Below are positions 53,681 to 64,000 of a DNA stretch of 64,000 nucleotides, piece after piece. This DNA is from Eledone cirrhosa. Its lineage: Eukaryota > Mollusca > Cephalopoda > Octopoda > Eledonidae. The translations under genes and the position numbers were made by a program. The DNA is taken from the NCBI GenBank assembly GCA_964016885.1, contig OZ024743.1:173968616-174032615 (forward strand), given 5' to 3'. Numbering within the stretch: the stretch's first letter is position 1; each line of letters starts with the position of its first letter. The notes under the pieces are model-generated. The model saw only the letters and a program-made list of their open reading frames with translations. It did not search any database and was not told where the DNA came from.

Positions 53681-54440
53681 TCCTCCAATACTACAGACAC
53701 ACACTCAGGGCTAGGGTATGAACCCTCTCTTAGGTGTCCTCCTCCAATACTACAGACACACACTCAGGGCTAGGGTATGAACCCTCTCTTAGTTGTCCTC
53801 CTCCAATACTATAGACACACACTCAGGGCTAGGGTATGTACCCTCTCCCAGATGTCCTCCTCCAATACTACAGACACACACTCAGGGCTAGGGTATGAAC
53901 CCTCTCTTAGTTGTCCTCTTCCAATACTACAGACACACACTCAGGGCTAGGGTATGAACCCTCTCCTAGTTGTCCTCCAATACTACAGACACACACTCAG
54001 GGCTAGGGTATGAACCCTCTCCCAGTTGTCCTCCTCCAATACTACAGACACACACTCAGGTCTAGGGTATGAACCCTCTCTTAGTTGTCCTCCTCCAATA
54101 CTACAGACACACACTCAGGGCTAGGGTATGAACCCTTTCTTAATTGTCCTCCTCCAATACTACAGACACACACTCAGGGCTAGGGTATGAACCCTCTCCC
54201 AGTTGTCCTCTTCCAATACTACAGACACACACTCAGAGCTAGGGTATGAACCCTCTCCCAGTTGTCCTCTTCCAATACTACAGACACACACTCAGGGCTA
54301 GGGTATGAACCCTCTCCTAGTTGTCCTCCTCCAATACTAGACACACACTCAGGGCTAGGGTATGTACCCTCTCTTAGTTGTCGTCCTCCAATACTAGACA
54401 CACACTCAGGGCAAGGGTATGTACCCTCTCTTAGTTGTCT
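53681..54440. repeat. 760-bp tandem duplication, copy B
   Basis: Repeats the preceding 760 bp with only three differences noticed (including a private CCCTTTCTTAATTG near 54,131). The junction is marked by GTCTTCCTCC leading straight into a TATGAACCC/TTAGGTG monomer instead of the cassette, so the duplication separated the first block from its cassette; the second block (54,271-54,502) retains it. Confidence 0.9.
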
Positions 54441-55033
54441 TCCTCCAATACTACAGACACACACTCAGGGCTAGGGTATGTACCCTCTCTTAGTTGTCCT
54501 CCTCCAATACTACAGACAAACACTCAGGGCTAGGGTATGAACGCTCTCCCAGTTGTCCTCCTCCAATACTACAGACACACACTCAGGGCTATGGTATGAA
54601 CGCTCTCCCAGTTATCCTCCTCCAATACTACAGACACACACTCAGGGCTAGGGTATGAACCCTCTCCCAGTTGTCCTCCTCCAATACTACAGACACACAC
54701 TCAGGGCTAGGGTATGTACCCTCTCTTAGTTGTCGTCTTCCAATACTACAGACACACACTCAGGGCTAGGGTATGAACGCTCTCCCAGTTGTCCTCTTCC
54801 AATACTACAGACACACACTCAGGACTAGGGTATGAACGCTCTCCCAGTTGTCCTCCTCCAATACTACAGACACACACTCAGGGCTAGGGTATGAACCCTC
54901 TCCCAGTTGTCCTCCTCCAATACTACAGACACACACTCAGGGCTAGGGTATGTACCCTCTCTTAGTTGTCCTCTTCCAATACTACAGACACACACTCAGG
55001 GCTAGGGTATGAACGCTCTCCCAGTTGTCCTCC
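54271..55033. repeat. Core module 14 (763 bp)
   Basis: Last module of the central domain: block at 54,271-54,502 and nine-monomer cassette at 54,503-55,033. It shares TTATCC and CAGGACTAGGG with module 12, so its cassette comes from the module 12 lineage although its block was involved in the 760-bp duplication. It also has GGGCTATGGTATG near 54,588. Confidence 0.85.
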
Positions 55034-57154
55034 TCCAATACTACAGACACACACTCAGGGCTAGGGTATGAACCCTCTCCTAGTTGTCCTCCTCCAATAC
55101 TACAGACACACACTCTGGGCTAGGGTATGAACCCTCTCTTAGTTGTCCTCCTCCAATACTACAGACACACACTCAGGGCTAGGGTATGAACGCTCTCCTA
55201 GGTGTCCTCCTCCAATACTACAGACACACACTCAGGGCTAGGGTATGAACCCTCTCTTAGTTGTCCTCCTCCAATACTATAGACACACACTCAGGGCTAG
55301 GGTATGTACCCTCTCGCAGATGTCCTCCTCCAATACTACAGACACACACTCAAGGCTAGGGTATGAACCCTCTCTTAGGTGTCCTCCTCCAATACTACAG
55401 ACACACACTCAGGGCTAGGGTATGAACCCTCTCTTAGGTGTCCTCCTCCAATACTACAGACACACACTCAGGGCTAGGGTATGAACCCTCTCTTAGTTGT
55501 CCTCCTCCAATACTACAGACACACACTCAGGGCTAGGGTATGTACCCTCTCCCAGTTGTTCTCCTCCAATACTACAGACACACACTCAGGGCTAGGGTAT
55601 GTACCCTCTCCCAGATGTCCTCCTCCAATACTACAGACACACACTCAAAGCTAGGGTATGAACCCTCTCTTAGTTGTCTTCCTCCAATACTACAGACACA
55701 CACTCAGGGCTAGGGTATGTACCCTCTCCCAGTTGTCCTCCTCCAATACTACAGACACACACTCAGGGCTAGGGTATGAACCCTCTCTTAGTTGTCCTCT
55801 TCCAATACTACAGACACACACTCAGGGCTAGGGTATGAACCCTCTCCTAGTTGTCCTCCTCCAATACTACAGACACACACTCAGGGCTAGGGTATGAACC
55901 CTCTCCCAGTTGTCCTCCTCCAATACTACAGACACACACTCAGGGCTAGGGTATGAACCCTCTCTTAGTTGTCCTCCTCCAATACTACAGACACACACTC
56001 AGGGCTAGGGTATGAACCCTCTCTTAGTTGTCCTCCTCCAATACTACAGACACACATTCAGGGCTAGGGTATGAACCCTCTCCCAGTTGTCCTCCTCCAA
56101 TACTACAGACACACACTCAGGGCTAGGGTATTAACCCTCTCTTAGTTGTCCTCCTCCAATACTACAGACACACACTCAGGGCTAGGGTATGAACCCTCTC
56201 TTAGTTGTCCTCTTCCAATACTAGAGACACACACTCAGGGCTAGGGTATGAACCCTCTCTTAATTGTCCCCCTCCAATACTACAGACACACACTCAGGGC
56301 TAGGGTATGTACCCTCTCCCAGTTGTCCTCCTCCAATACTACAGACACACACTCAGGGCTAGAGTATGAACCCTCTCCTAGTTGTTCTCCTCCAATACTA
56401 CAGACACACACTCAGGGCTAGGGTATGTACCCTCTCCCAGTTGTCCTCCTCCAATACTACAAACACACACTCAGGGCTAGGGTATGAACCCTCTCCCAGT
56501 TGTCCTCCTCCAATACTACAGACACACACTCAGGGCTAGGGTATGAACCCTCTCTTAGTTGTCCTCTTCCAATACTACAGACACACACTCAGGGCTAGGG
56601 TATGAACCCTCTCTTAATTGTCCCCATGCAATACTACAGACACACACTCAGGGCTAGGGTATGAACCCTCTCCTAGTTGTTCTCCTCCAATACTACAGAC
56701 ACACACTCAGGGCTAGGGTATTAACCCTCTCTTAGTTGTCCTCCTCCAATACTACAGACACACACTCAGGGCTAGGGTATGTACCCTCTCCCAGTTGTCC
56801 TCCTCCAATGCTACAGACACACACTCAGGGCTAGGGTATGTACCCTCTCTTAGTTGTCCTCCTCCAATACTACAGATACACACTCAGGGCTAGGGTATGA
56901 ACCCTCTCCCAGTTGTCCTCCTCCAATACTACAGACACACACTCAGGGCTAGGGTATGAACCCTCTCCCAGTTATCCTCTTCCAATACTACAGACACACA
57001 CTCAGGGCTAGGGTATGAACCCTCTCTTAGTTTTCCTCTTCCAATACTACAGACACACACTCAGGGCTAGGGTATGAACCCTCTCTTAGTTGTCCTCTTC
57101 CAATACTACAGACACACACTCAGGGCTAGGGTATGAACCCTCTCTTAGTTGTCC

Positions 57155-59394
57155 TCCAATACTACAGACACACACTCAGGGCTAGGGTATGAACCCTCTC
57201 CTAGTTGTCCTCTTCCAATACTACAGACACACACTCAGGGCTAGGGTATGTACCCTCTCCCAGTTATCCTCTTCCAATACTACAGACACACACTCAGGGC
57301 TAGGGTATGAACCCTCTCTTAGTTGTCCTCCTCCAATACTACAGACACACACTCAGGGCTAGGGTATGAACCCTCTCTTAGTTGTCCTCCTCCAATACTA
57401 CAGACACACACTCAGGGCTAGGGTATGAACCCTCTCTTAGTTGTCCTCCTCCAATACTACAGACACACACTCAGGGCTAGGGTATGAACCCTCTCTTAGT
57501 TGTCCTCCTCCAATACTACAGACACACACTCAGGGCTAGGGTATGAACCCTCTCCTAGTTGTCCTCCTCCAATACTACAGACACACACTCAGGGCTAGGG
57601 TATGAACGCTCTCCCAGTTGTCCTCCTCCAATACTACAGACACACACTCAGGGCTAGGGTATGAACGCTCTCTTAGTTGTCCTCCTCCAATACTACAGAC
57701 ACACACTCAGGGCTAGGGTATGAACCCTCTCTTAGTTGTCCTCCTCCAATACTACAGACACACACTCAGGGCTAGGGTATGAACCCTCTCTTAGTTGTCC
57801 TCCTCCAATACTACAGACACACACTCAGGGCTAGGGTATGAACCCTCTCTTAGTTGTCCTCCTCCAATACTACAGACACACACTCAGGGCTAGGGTATGA
57901 ACCCTCTCCTAGTTGTCCTCCTCCAATACTACAGACACACACTCAGGGCTAGGGTATGAACGCTCTCCCAGTTGTCCTCCTCCAATACTACAGACACACA
58001 CTCAGGGCTAGGGTATGAACCCTCTCTTAGTTGTCCTCCTCCAATACTACAGACACACACTCAGGGCTAGGGTATGAACCCTCTCTTAGTTGTCCTCCTC
58101 CAATACTACAGACACACACTCAGGGCTAGGGTATGAACCCTCTCTTAGTTGTCCTCCTCCAATACTACAGACACACACTCAGGGCTAGGGTATGAACCCT
58201 CTCCTAGTTGTCCTCCTCCAATACTACAGACACACACTCAGGGCTAGGGTATGAACCCTCTCTTAGTTGTCCTCCTCCAATACTACAGACACACACTCAG
58301 GGCTAGGGTATGAACCCTCTCTTAGTTGTCCTCCTCCAATACTACAGACACACACTCAGGGCTAGGGTATTAACCCTCTCTTAGTTGTCCTCCTCCAATA
58401 CTACAGACACACACTCAGGGCTAGGGTATGAACCCTCTCTTAGTTGTCCTCCTCCAATACTACAGACACACACTCAGGGCTAGGGTATGAACCCTCTCCT
58501 AGTTGTCCTCCTCCAATACTACAGACACACACTCAGGGCTAGGGTATGAACCCTCTCTTAGTTGTCCTCCTCCAATACTACAGACACACACTCAGGGCTA
58601 GGGTATGAACCCTCTCTTAGTTGTCCTCCTCCAATACTACAGACACACACTCAGGGCTAGGGTATTAACCCTCTCTTAGTTGTCCTCCTCCAATACTACA
58701 GACACACACTCAGGGCTAGGGTATGAACCCTCTCTTAGTTGTCCTCCTCCAATACTACAGACACACACTCAGGGCTAGGGTATGAACCCTCTCTTAGTTG
58801 TCCTCCTCCAATACTACAGACACACACTCAGGGCTAGGGTATGAACCCTCTCTTAGTTGTCCTCCTCCAATACTACAGACACACACTCAGGGCTAGGGTA
58901 TTAACCCTCTCTTAGTTGTCCTCCTCCAATACTACTGACACACACTCAGGGCTAGGGTATGAACCCTCTCTTAGTTGTCCTCCTCCAATACTACAGACAC
59001 ACACTCAGGGCTAGGGTATGAACCCTCTCTTAGTTGTCCTCCTCCAATACTACAGACACACACTCAGGGCTAGGGTATTAACCCTCTCTTAGTTGTCCTC
59101 CTCCAATACTACAGACACACACTCAGGGCTAGGGTATTAACCCTCTCTTAGTTGTCCTCCTCCAATACTACAGACACACACTCAGGGCTAGGGTATGAAC
59201 CCTCTCTTAGTTGTCCTCCTCCAATACTACAGACACACACTCAGGGCTAGGGTATTAACCCTCTCTTAGTTGTCCTCCTCCAATACTACAGACACACACT
59301 CAGGGCTAGGGTATGAACCCTCTCTTAGTGTCCTCCTCCAATACTACAGACACACACTCAGGGCTAGGGTATGAACCCTCTCTTAGTGTCCTCC
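57155..59394. repeat. Near-consensus homogeneous stretch
   Basis: About 38 monomers, mostly the consensus TATGAACCCTCTCTTAG form with some CTCCTAG and, after 58.3 kb, TATTAACCC. There are no 57-bp monomers, no blocks and only three AACGCTC monomers (57,604; 57,663; 57,960). A 56-bp monomer lies just upstream (57,099-57,154). Two adjacent 58-bp monomers (59,279-59,336 and 59,337-59,394), each reading CTTAGTGTCC with one T lost, end the stretch. Confidence 0.85.
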
Positions 59395-61096
59395 TCCAAT
59401 ACTACAGACACACACTCAGGGCTAGGGTATGAACCCTCTCTTAGTTGTCATCCTCCAATACTAGACACACACTCAGGGCTAGGGTATGTACCCTCTCTTA
59501 GTTGTCTTCCTCCAATACTACAGACACACACTCAGGGCTAGGGTATGAACCCTCTCTTAGTTGTCCTCCTCCAATACTACAGACACACACTCAGGGCTAG
59601 GGTATGAACCCTCTCTTAGTTGTCCTCCTCCAATACTACAGACACACACTCGGGGCTACGGTATGTACCCTCTCCCAGTTGTTCTCCTCCAATACTACAG
59701 ACACACACTCAGGGCTAGGGTATGAACCCTCTCTTAGTTGTCCTCCTCCAATACTACAGACACACACTCAGGGCTAGGGTATGAACCCTCTCCTAGTTGT
59801 CCTCCTCCAATACTACAGACACACACTCAGGGCTAGGGTATGAACCCTCTCTTAGTTGTCCTCCTCCAATACTACAGACACACACTCAGGGCTAGGGTAT
59901 GAACCCTCTCCTAGTTGTCCTCCTCCAATACTACAGACACACACTCAGGGCTAGGGTATGAACCCTCTCTTAGTTGTCCTCCTCCAATACTACAGACACA
60001 CACTCAGGGCTAGGGTATGAACCCTCTCTTAGTTGTCCTCCTCCAATACTACAGACACACACTCAGGGCTAGGGTATTAACCCTCTCTTAGTTGTCCTCC
60101 TCCAATACTACAGACACACACTCAGGGCTAGGGTATTAACCCTCTCTTAGTTCTCCTCCAATACTACAGACACACACTCAGGGCTAGGGTATGAACCCTC
60201 TCTTAGTTGTCCTCCTCCAATACTACAGACACACACTCAGGGCTAGGGTATTAACCCTCTCTTAGTTGTCCTCCTCCAATACTACAGACACACACTCAGG
60301 GCTAGGGTATGAACCCTCTCTTAGTTGTCCTCCTCCAATACTACAGACACACACTCAGGGCTAGGGTATGAACCCTCTTTTAGTTGTCCTCCTCCAATAC
60401 TACAGACACAGACTCAGGGCTAGGGTATGAACCCTCTATTAGTTGTCCTTCTCCAATACTACAGACACACACTCAGGGCTAGAGTATTAACCCTCTCTTA
60501 GTTGTCCTCCTCCAATACTACAGACACACACTCAGGGCTAGGGTATGAACCCTCTCTTAGTTGTCCTCCTCCAATACTACAGACACACACTCAGGGCTAG
60601 GGTATGAACCCTCTCTTAGTTGTCCTCCTCCAATACTACAGACACACACTCAGGGCTAGGGTATTAACCCTCTCTTAGTTGTCCTCCTCCAATACTACAG
60701 ACAGACACTCAGGGCTAGGGTATTAACCCTCTCTTAGTTGTCCTCCTCCAATACTAGACACACACTCAGGGCTAGGGTATGTACCCTCTCCTAGTTGTCC
60801 TCCTCCAATACTACAGACACACACTCAGGGCTAGGGTATGAACCCTCTCTTAGTTGTCCTCCTCCAATACTACAGACACACACTCAGGGCTAGGGTATGA
60901 CCCCTCTCTTAGTTGTCGTCCTCCAATAATAGACACACACTCAGGGCTAGGGTATGAACCCTCTCTTAGTTGTCCTCCTCCAATACTACAGACACACACT
61001 CAGGGCTAGGGTATGAACCCTCTCTTAGTTGTCCTCCTCCAATACTACAGACACACACTCAGAGCTAGGGTATGAACCCTCTCTTAGTTGTCCTCC

Positions 61097-62150
61097 TCCA
61101 ATACTACAGACACACACTCAGGGCTAGGGTATGAACCCTCTCTTAGGTGTCCTCCTCCAATACTAGACACACACTCAGGGCTAGGGTATGTACCCTCTCT
61201 TAGTTGTCGTCCTCCAATACTAGACACACACTCAGGGCTAGGGTATGTACCCTCTCTTAGTTGTCTTCCTCCAATACTACAGACACACACTCAGGGCTAG
61301 GGTATGTACCTTCTCCTAGTTGTCCTCCTCCAATACTACAGACACACACTCTGGGCTAGGGTATGAACCCTCTCTTAGGTGTCCTCCTCCAATACTAGAC
61401 ACACACCCAGGGCTAGGGTATGTACCCTCTCTTAGTTGTCGTCCTCCAATACTAGACACACACTCAGGGCAAGGGTATGTACCCTCTCTTAGTTGTCTTC
61501 CTCCAATACTACAGACACACACTCAGGGCTAGGGTATGTACCCTCTCTTAGTTGTCCTCCTCCAATACTACAGACACACACTCAGGGCTAGGGTATGAAC
61601 GCTCTCCCAGTTGTCCTCCTCCAATACTACAGACACACACTCAGGGCTAGGGTATGAACGCTCTCCCAGTTGTCCTCCTCCAATACTACAGACACACACT
61701 CAGGGCTAGGGTATGAACCCTCTCCCAGTTGTCCTCCTCCAATACTACAGACACACACTCAGGGCTAGGGTATGTACCCTCTCTTAGTTGTCGTCTTCCA
61801 ATACTACAGACACACACTCAGGGCTAGGGTATGAACGCTCTCCCAGTTGTCCTCTTCCAATACTACAGACACACACTCAGGGCTAGGGTATGAACGCTCT
61901 CCCAGTTGTCCTCCTCCAATACTACAGACACACACTCAGGGCTAGGGTATGAACCCTCTCCCAGTTGTCCTCCTCCAATACTACAGACACACACTCAGGG
62001 CTAGGGTATGAACGCTCTCCCAGTTGTCCTCCTCCAATACTACAGACACACACTCAGGGCTAGGGTATGTACCCTCTCTTAGTTGTCCTCTTCCCATACT
62101 ACAGACACACACTCAGGGCTAGGGTATGAACGCTCTCCTAGTTGTCCTCC
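61097..62150. repeat. Core module 15 (block doublet + 10-mer cassette)
   Basis: Doublet at 61,097-61,560 and cassette at 61,561-62,150, the same length and order as module 2 at an offset of 41,087 bp. The presence of the full flanking form on the far side of the central domain shows that the central form is embedded in the flanking form. Confidence 0.88.
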
Positions 62151-62209
62151 TCCAATACTACAGACACACACTCTGGGCTAGGGTATGAACCCTCTCTTAG
62201 TTGTCCTCC

Positions 62210-62441
62210 TCCAATACTACAGACACACACTCAGGGCTAGGGTATGAACCCTCTCTTAGGTGTCCTCCTCCAATACTAGACACACACTCAGGGCTAGGGT
62301 ATGTACCCTCTCTTAGTTGTCATCCTCCAATACTAGACACACACTCAGGGCTAGGGTATGTACCCTCTCTTAATTGTCTTCCTCCAATACTACAGACACA
62401 CACTCAGGGCTAGGGTATGTACCCTCTCCTAGATGTCCTCC
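62210..62441. repeat. GTCATCC-type 232-bp block, copy 7
   Basis: Standard block after cassette 15 and one CTCTGGGC monomer. It carries a private CTCTTAATTGTCTTCC near 62,368 and is followed by CTCCTAGATG and GTTCTCC. Confidence 0.85.
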
Positions 62442-64000
62442 TCCAATACTACAGACACACACTCAGGGCTAGGGTATGAACCCTCTCTTAGTTGTCCTCC
62501 TCCAATACTACAGACACACACTCAGGGCTAGGGTATGAACCCTCTCTTAGTTGTCCTCCTCCAATACTACAGACACACACTCAGGGCTAGTGTATGTACC
62601 CTCTCCCAGTTGTTCTCCTCCAATACTACAGACACACACTCAGGGCTAGGGTATGAACCCTCTCTTAGTTGTCCTCCTCCAATACTACAGACACACACTC
62701 AGGGCTAGGGTATGAACCCTCTCCTAGTTGTCCTCCTCCAATACTACAGACACACACTCAGGGCTAGGGTATGAACCCTCTCTTAGTTGTCCTCCTCCAA
62801 TACTACAGACACACACTCAGGGCTAGGGTATGAACCCTCTCTTAGTTGTCCTCCTCCAATACTACAGACACACACTCAGGGCTAGGGTATGAACCCTCTC
62901 CTAGTTGTCCTCCTCCAATACTACAGACACACACTCAGGGCTAGGGTATGAACCCTCTCTTAGTTGTCCTCCTCCAATACTACAGACACACACTCAGGGC
63001 TAGGGTATTAACCCTCTCTTTGTTGTCCTCCTCCAATACTACAGACACACACTCAGGGCTAGGGTATGAACCCTCTCTTAGTTGTCCTCCTCCAATACTA
63101 CAGACACACACTCAGGGCTAGGGTATTAACCCTCTCTTAGTTGTCCTCCTCCAATACTACAGACACACACTCAGGGCTAGGGTATGAACCCTCTCTTAGT
63201 TGTCCTCCTCCAATACTACAGACACACACTCAGGGCTAGGGTATTAACCCTCTCTTAGTTGTCCTCCTCCAATACTACGGACACACACTCAGGTCTAGGG
63301 TATGAACCCTCTCTTAGTTGTCCTCCTCCAATACTACAGACACACACTCAGGGCTAGGGTATGAACCCTCTTTTAGTTGTCCTCCTCCAATACTACAGAC
63401 ACACACTCAGGGCTAGGGTATGAACCCTCTATTAGTTGTCCTTCTCCAATACTACAGACACACACTCAGGGCTAGAGTATTAACCCTCTCTTAGTTGTCC
63501 TCCTCCAATACTACAGACACACACTCAGGGCTAGGGTATGAACCCTCTCTTAGTTGTCCTCCTCCAATACTACAGACACACACTCAGGGCTAGGGTATGA
63601 ACCCTCTCTTAGTTGTCCTCCTCCAATACTACAGACACACACTCAGGGCTAGGGTATTAACCCTCTCTTAGTTGTCCTCCTCCAATACTACAGACACACA
63701 CTCAGGGCTAGGGTATTAACCCTCTCTTAGTTGTCCTCCTCCAATACTAGACACACACTCAGGGCTAGGGTATGAACCCTCTTTTAGTTGTCCTCCTCCA
63801 ATACTACAGACACACACTCAGGGCTAGGGTATGAACCCTCTCTTAGTTGTCCTCCTCCAATACTACAGACACACACTCAGGGCTAGGGTATTAACCCTCT
63901 CTTAGTTGTCCTCCTCCAATACTACAGACACACACTCAGGGCTAGGGTATGAACCCTCTCTTAGTTGTCCTCCTCCAATACTACAGACACACACTCAGGG

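Larger units (their letters stand above)
34924..57154. repeat. Central HOR domain (1.6-2.5 kb units)
   Basis: Units here are shorter and richer in CTCCCAG than in the flanks. The usual order is 232-bp block, AACGCTC cassette, CTCTGGGC monomer, AACGCTCTCCTAGGTG monomer, a CTATAGAC monomer with GTACCCTCTCCCAGATG, TTAGGTG monomers, GTTCTCC, CTCTTAATTGTCCCCCTCC, then the next block. Cassette starts at 35,980, 38,333, 40,217, 41,803, 44,275, 46,572, 48,456, 50,042, 52,157 and 54,503 give spacings of 2,353, 1,884, 1,586, 2,472, 2,297, 1,884, 1,586, 2,115 and 2,346 bp. The repeated 1,884 then 1,586 reflects an 8,239-bp super-unit. Last identified cassette ends at 55,033; 55.0-57.15 kb is a mixed tail with TTATCC, TTTTCC and CCCCATGC private variants. 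Confidence 0.82.
1..64000. repeat. 59-bp satellite array filling the window
   Basis: A single tandem repeat runs from the first to the last base. Each monomer carries, in order, a TCCAATACTACAG start, a CA tract, CTCAGGGCTAGGGTAT, then GAACCCTCTCTTAGTTG and GTCCTCC. The register drifts by one base per 60, which gives a 59-bp period; 57-bp copies lacking CA (TACTAGACAC instead of TACTACAGACAC) shift it by three. All monomers read in the same orientation and I saw no inversion and no foreign insert. Variation falls at a few sites: GA, TA or GT after GGGTAT; CTCTTAG, CTTTTAG, CTATTAG, CTCCTAG or CTCCCAG; and the GTCCTCC block (GTCGTCC, GTCATCC, GTCTTCC, GTTCTCC, GTCCTCTT). The array extends beyond both window ends. 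The satellite family and the host species are not recognised. Confidence 0.98.
59395..64000. repeat. Return of the flanking-class HOR
   Basis: Colinear with about 18.25-22.9 kb. The offset is 41,149 bp at GTCATCC (59,447), 41,090 bp at CTCGGGGC (59,650), where one CTCCTAGATG monomer is missing, and 41,087 bp after a 56-bp monomer (60,101-60,156, TTAGTTCTCC). It includes GACAGACAC near 60,697 and TATGACCCC near 60,897, and runs off the window end in TATGAACCC/TATTAACCC filler. Private variants: GGGCTACGG, CCAATAATAGAC, CTTCCCATAC, GCTAGTGTATGTACC. Confidence 0.85.

Noticed and set aside
1..64000. CRISPR array
   Set aside because: The repeats are contiguous with no unique spacers, the monomer variants recur, and no cas genes are present.
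1..64000. Integron attC sites (59-base elements)
   Set aside because: The length is only coincidental. There is no integrase, no gene cassettes between copies and no GTTRRRY core pairing.
1..64000. Telomeric repeat array
   Set aside because: TAGGGT and TAACCC occur once per monomer inside a 59-bp unit, never as tandem hexamers.
1..64000. CENP-B box
   Set aside because: No match to the TTCG...CGGG core is present in the consensus; CGGGG at about 7,421, 18,560 and 59,650 is a single-base variant without the TTCG half.
1..64000. Coding minisatellite such as a mucin-like or antifreeze-type repeat protein
   Set aside because: Most monomers are 59 bp, so no frame stays open over more than a few units, and stops (TAG, TGA, TAA) lie within the consensus.
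1..64000. Plasmid or phage iterons, promoters, tRNA or rRNA genes
   Set aside because: Nothing outside the satellite monomer is present, and the monomer has no cloverleaf, rRNA-like or promoter-like features beyond short chance motifs.

Overview
The whole 64-kb window is one uninterrupted satellite (minisatellite) array. I found no unique sequence, no credible protein gene, no RNA gene, no transposon and no CRISPR array. The unit is a 59-bp monomer (representative copy 176-234). A recurrent 57-bp version lacks CA in the short CA tract (representative copy 1-57). All copies are head-to-tail in one orientation; by length there are about 1,090 of them. An array of this size with layered higher-order repeats (HORs) points to a eukaryotic chromosome, either a pericentromeric or subtelomeric satellite block or a large intergenic one. 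The species cannot be read from the sequence.

Layout. Two HOR classes share one core module. The flanking class (about 1-33.5 kb and 59.4-64 kb) has long units of about 2.9-8.3 kb: a doublet of 232-bp four-monomer blocks, a 590-bp cassette of ten monomers rich in the AACGCTCTCCCAG variant, a second 232-bp block marked by GTCATCC, then long filler in which TATGAACCC and TATTAACCC monomers are mixed. The central class (about 33.5-57 kb) has shorter units of 1.6-2.5 kb, each with one 232-bp block directly followed by a 9- or 10-monomer cassette. In six central units this composite is exactly 763 bp. From 57.2 to 59.4 kb lies a nearly homogeneous, consensus-like stretch, after which the flanking class resumes.

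History. Several in-register duplications can be dated relative to each other by shared private variants: 2,871 bp (6,443-12,184), 6,519 bp (18,880-31,917), 760 bp (52,921-54,440), 413 bp (within 33,921-34,923) and a single 57-bp unit (51,984-52,097). The central part also shows an 8,239-bp super-period in which the spacings 1,884 and 1,586 bp recur exactly. The stretch 59.4-64 kb is colinear with about 18.3-22.9 kb, some 41 kb away. All of this fits repeated unequal exchange within one array.

Coding potential. Short open frames of 62-90 codons appear wherever 57-bp monomers sit side by side, because 57 is divisible by three. They occur on both strands at once, nearly all begin at TTG or GTG rather than ATG, and they follow the repeat lattice, so none is called as a gene. 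Coordinates come from reading the sequence by eye. Comparisons between copies were made at diagnostic sites, not by full alignment.
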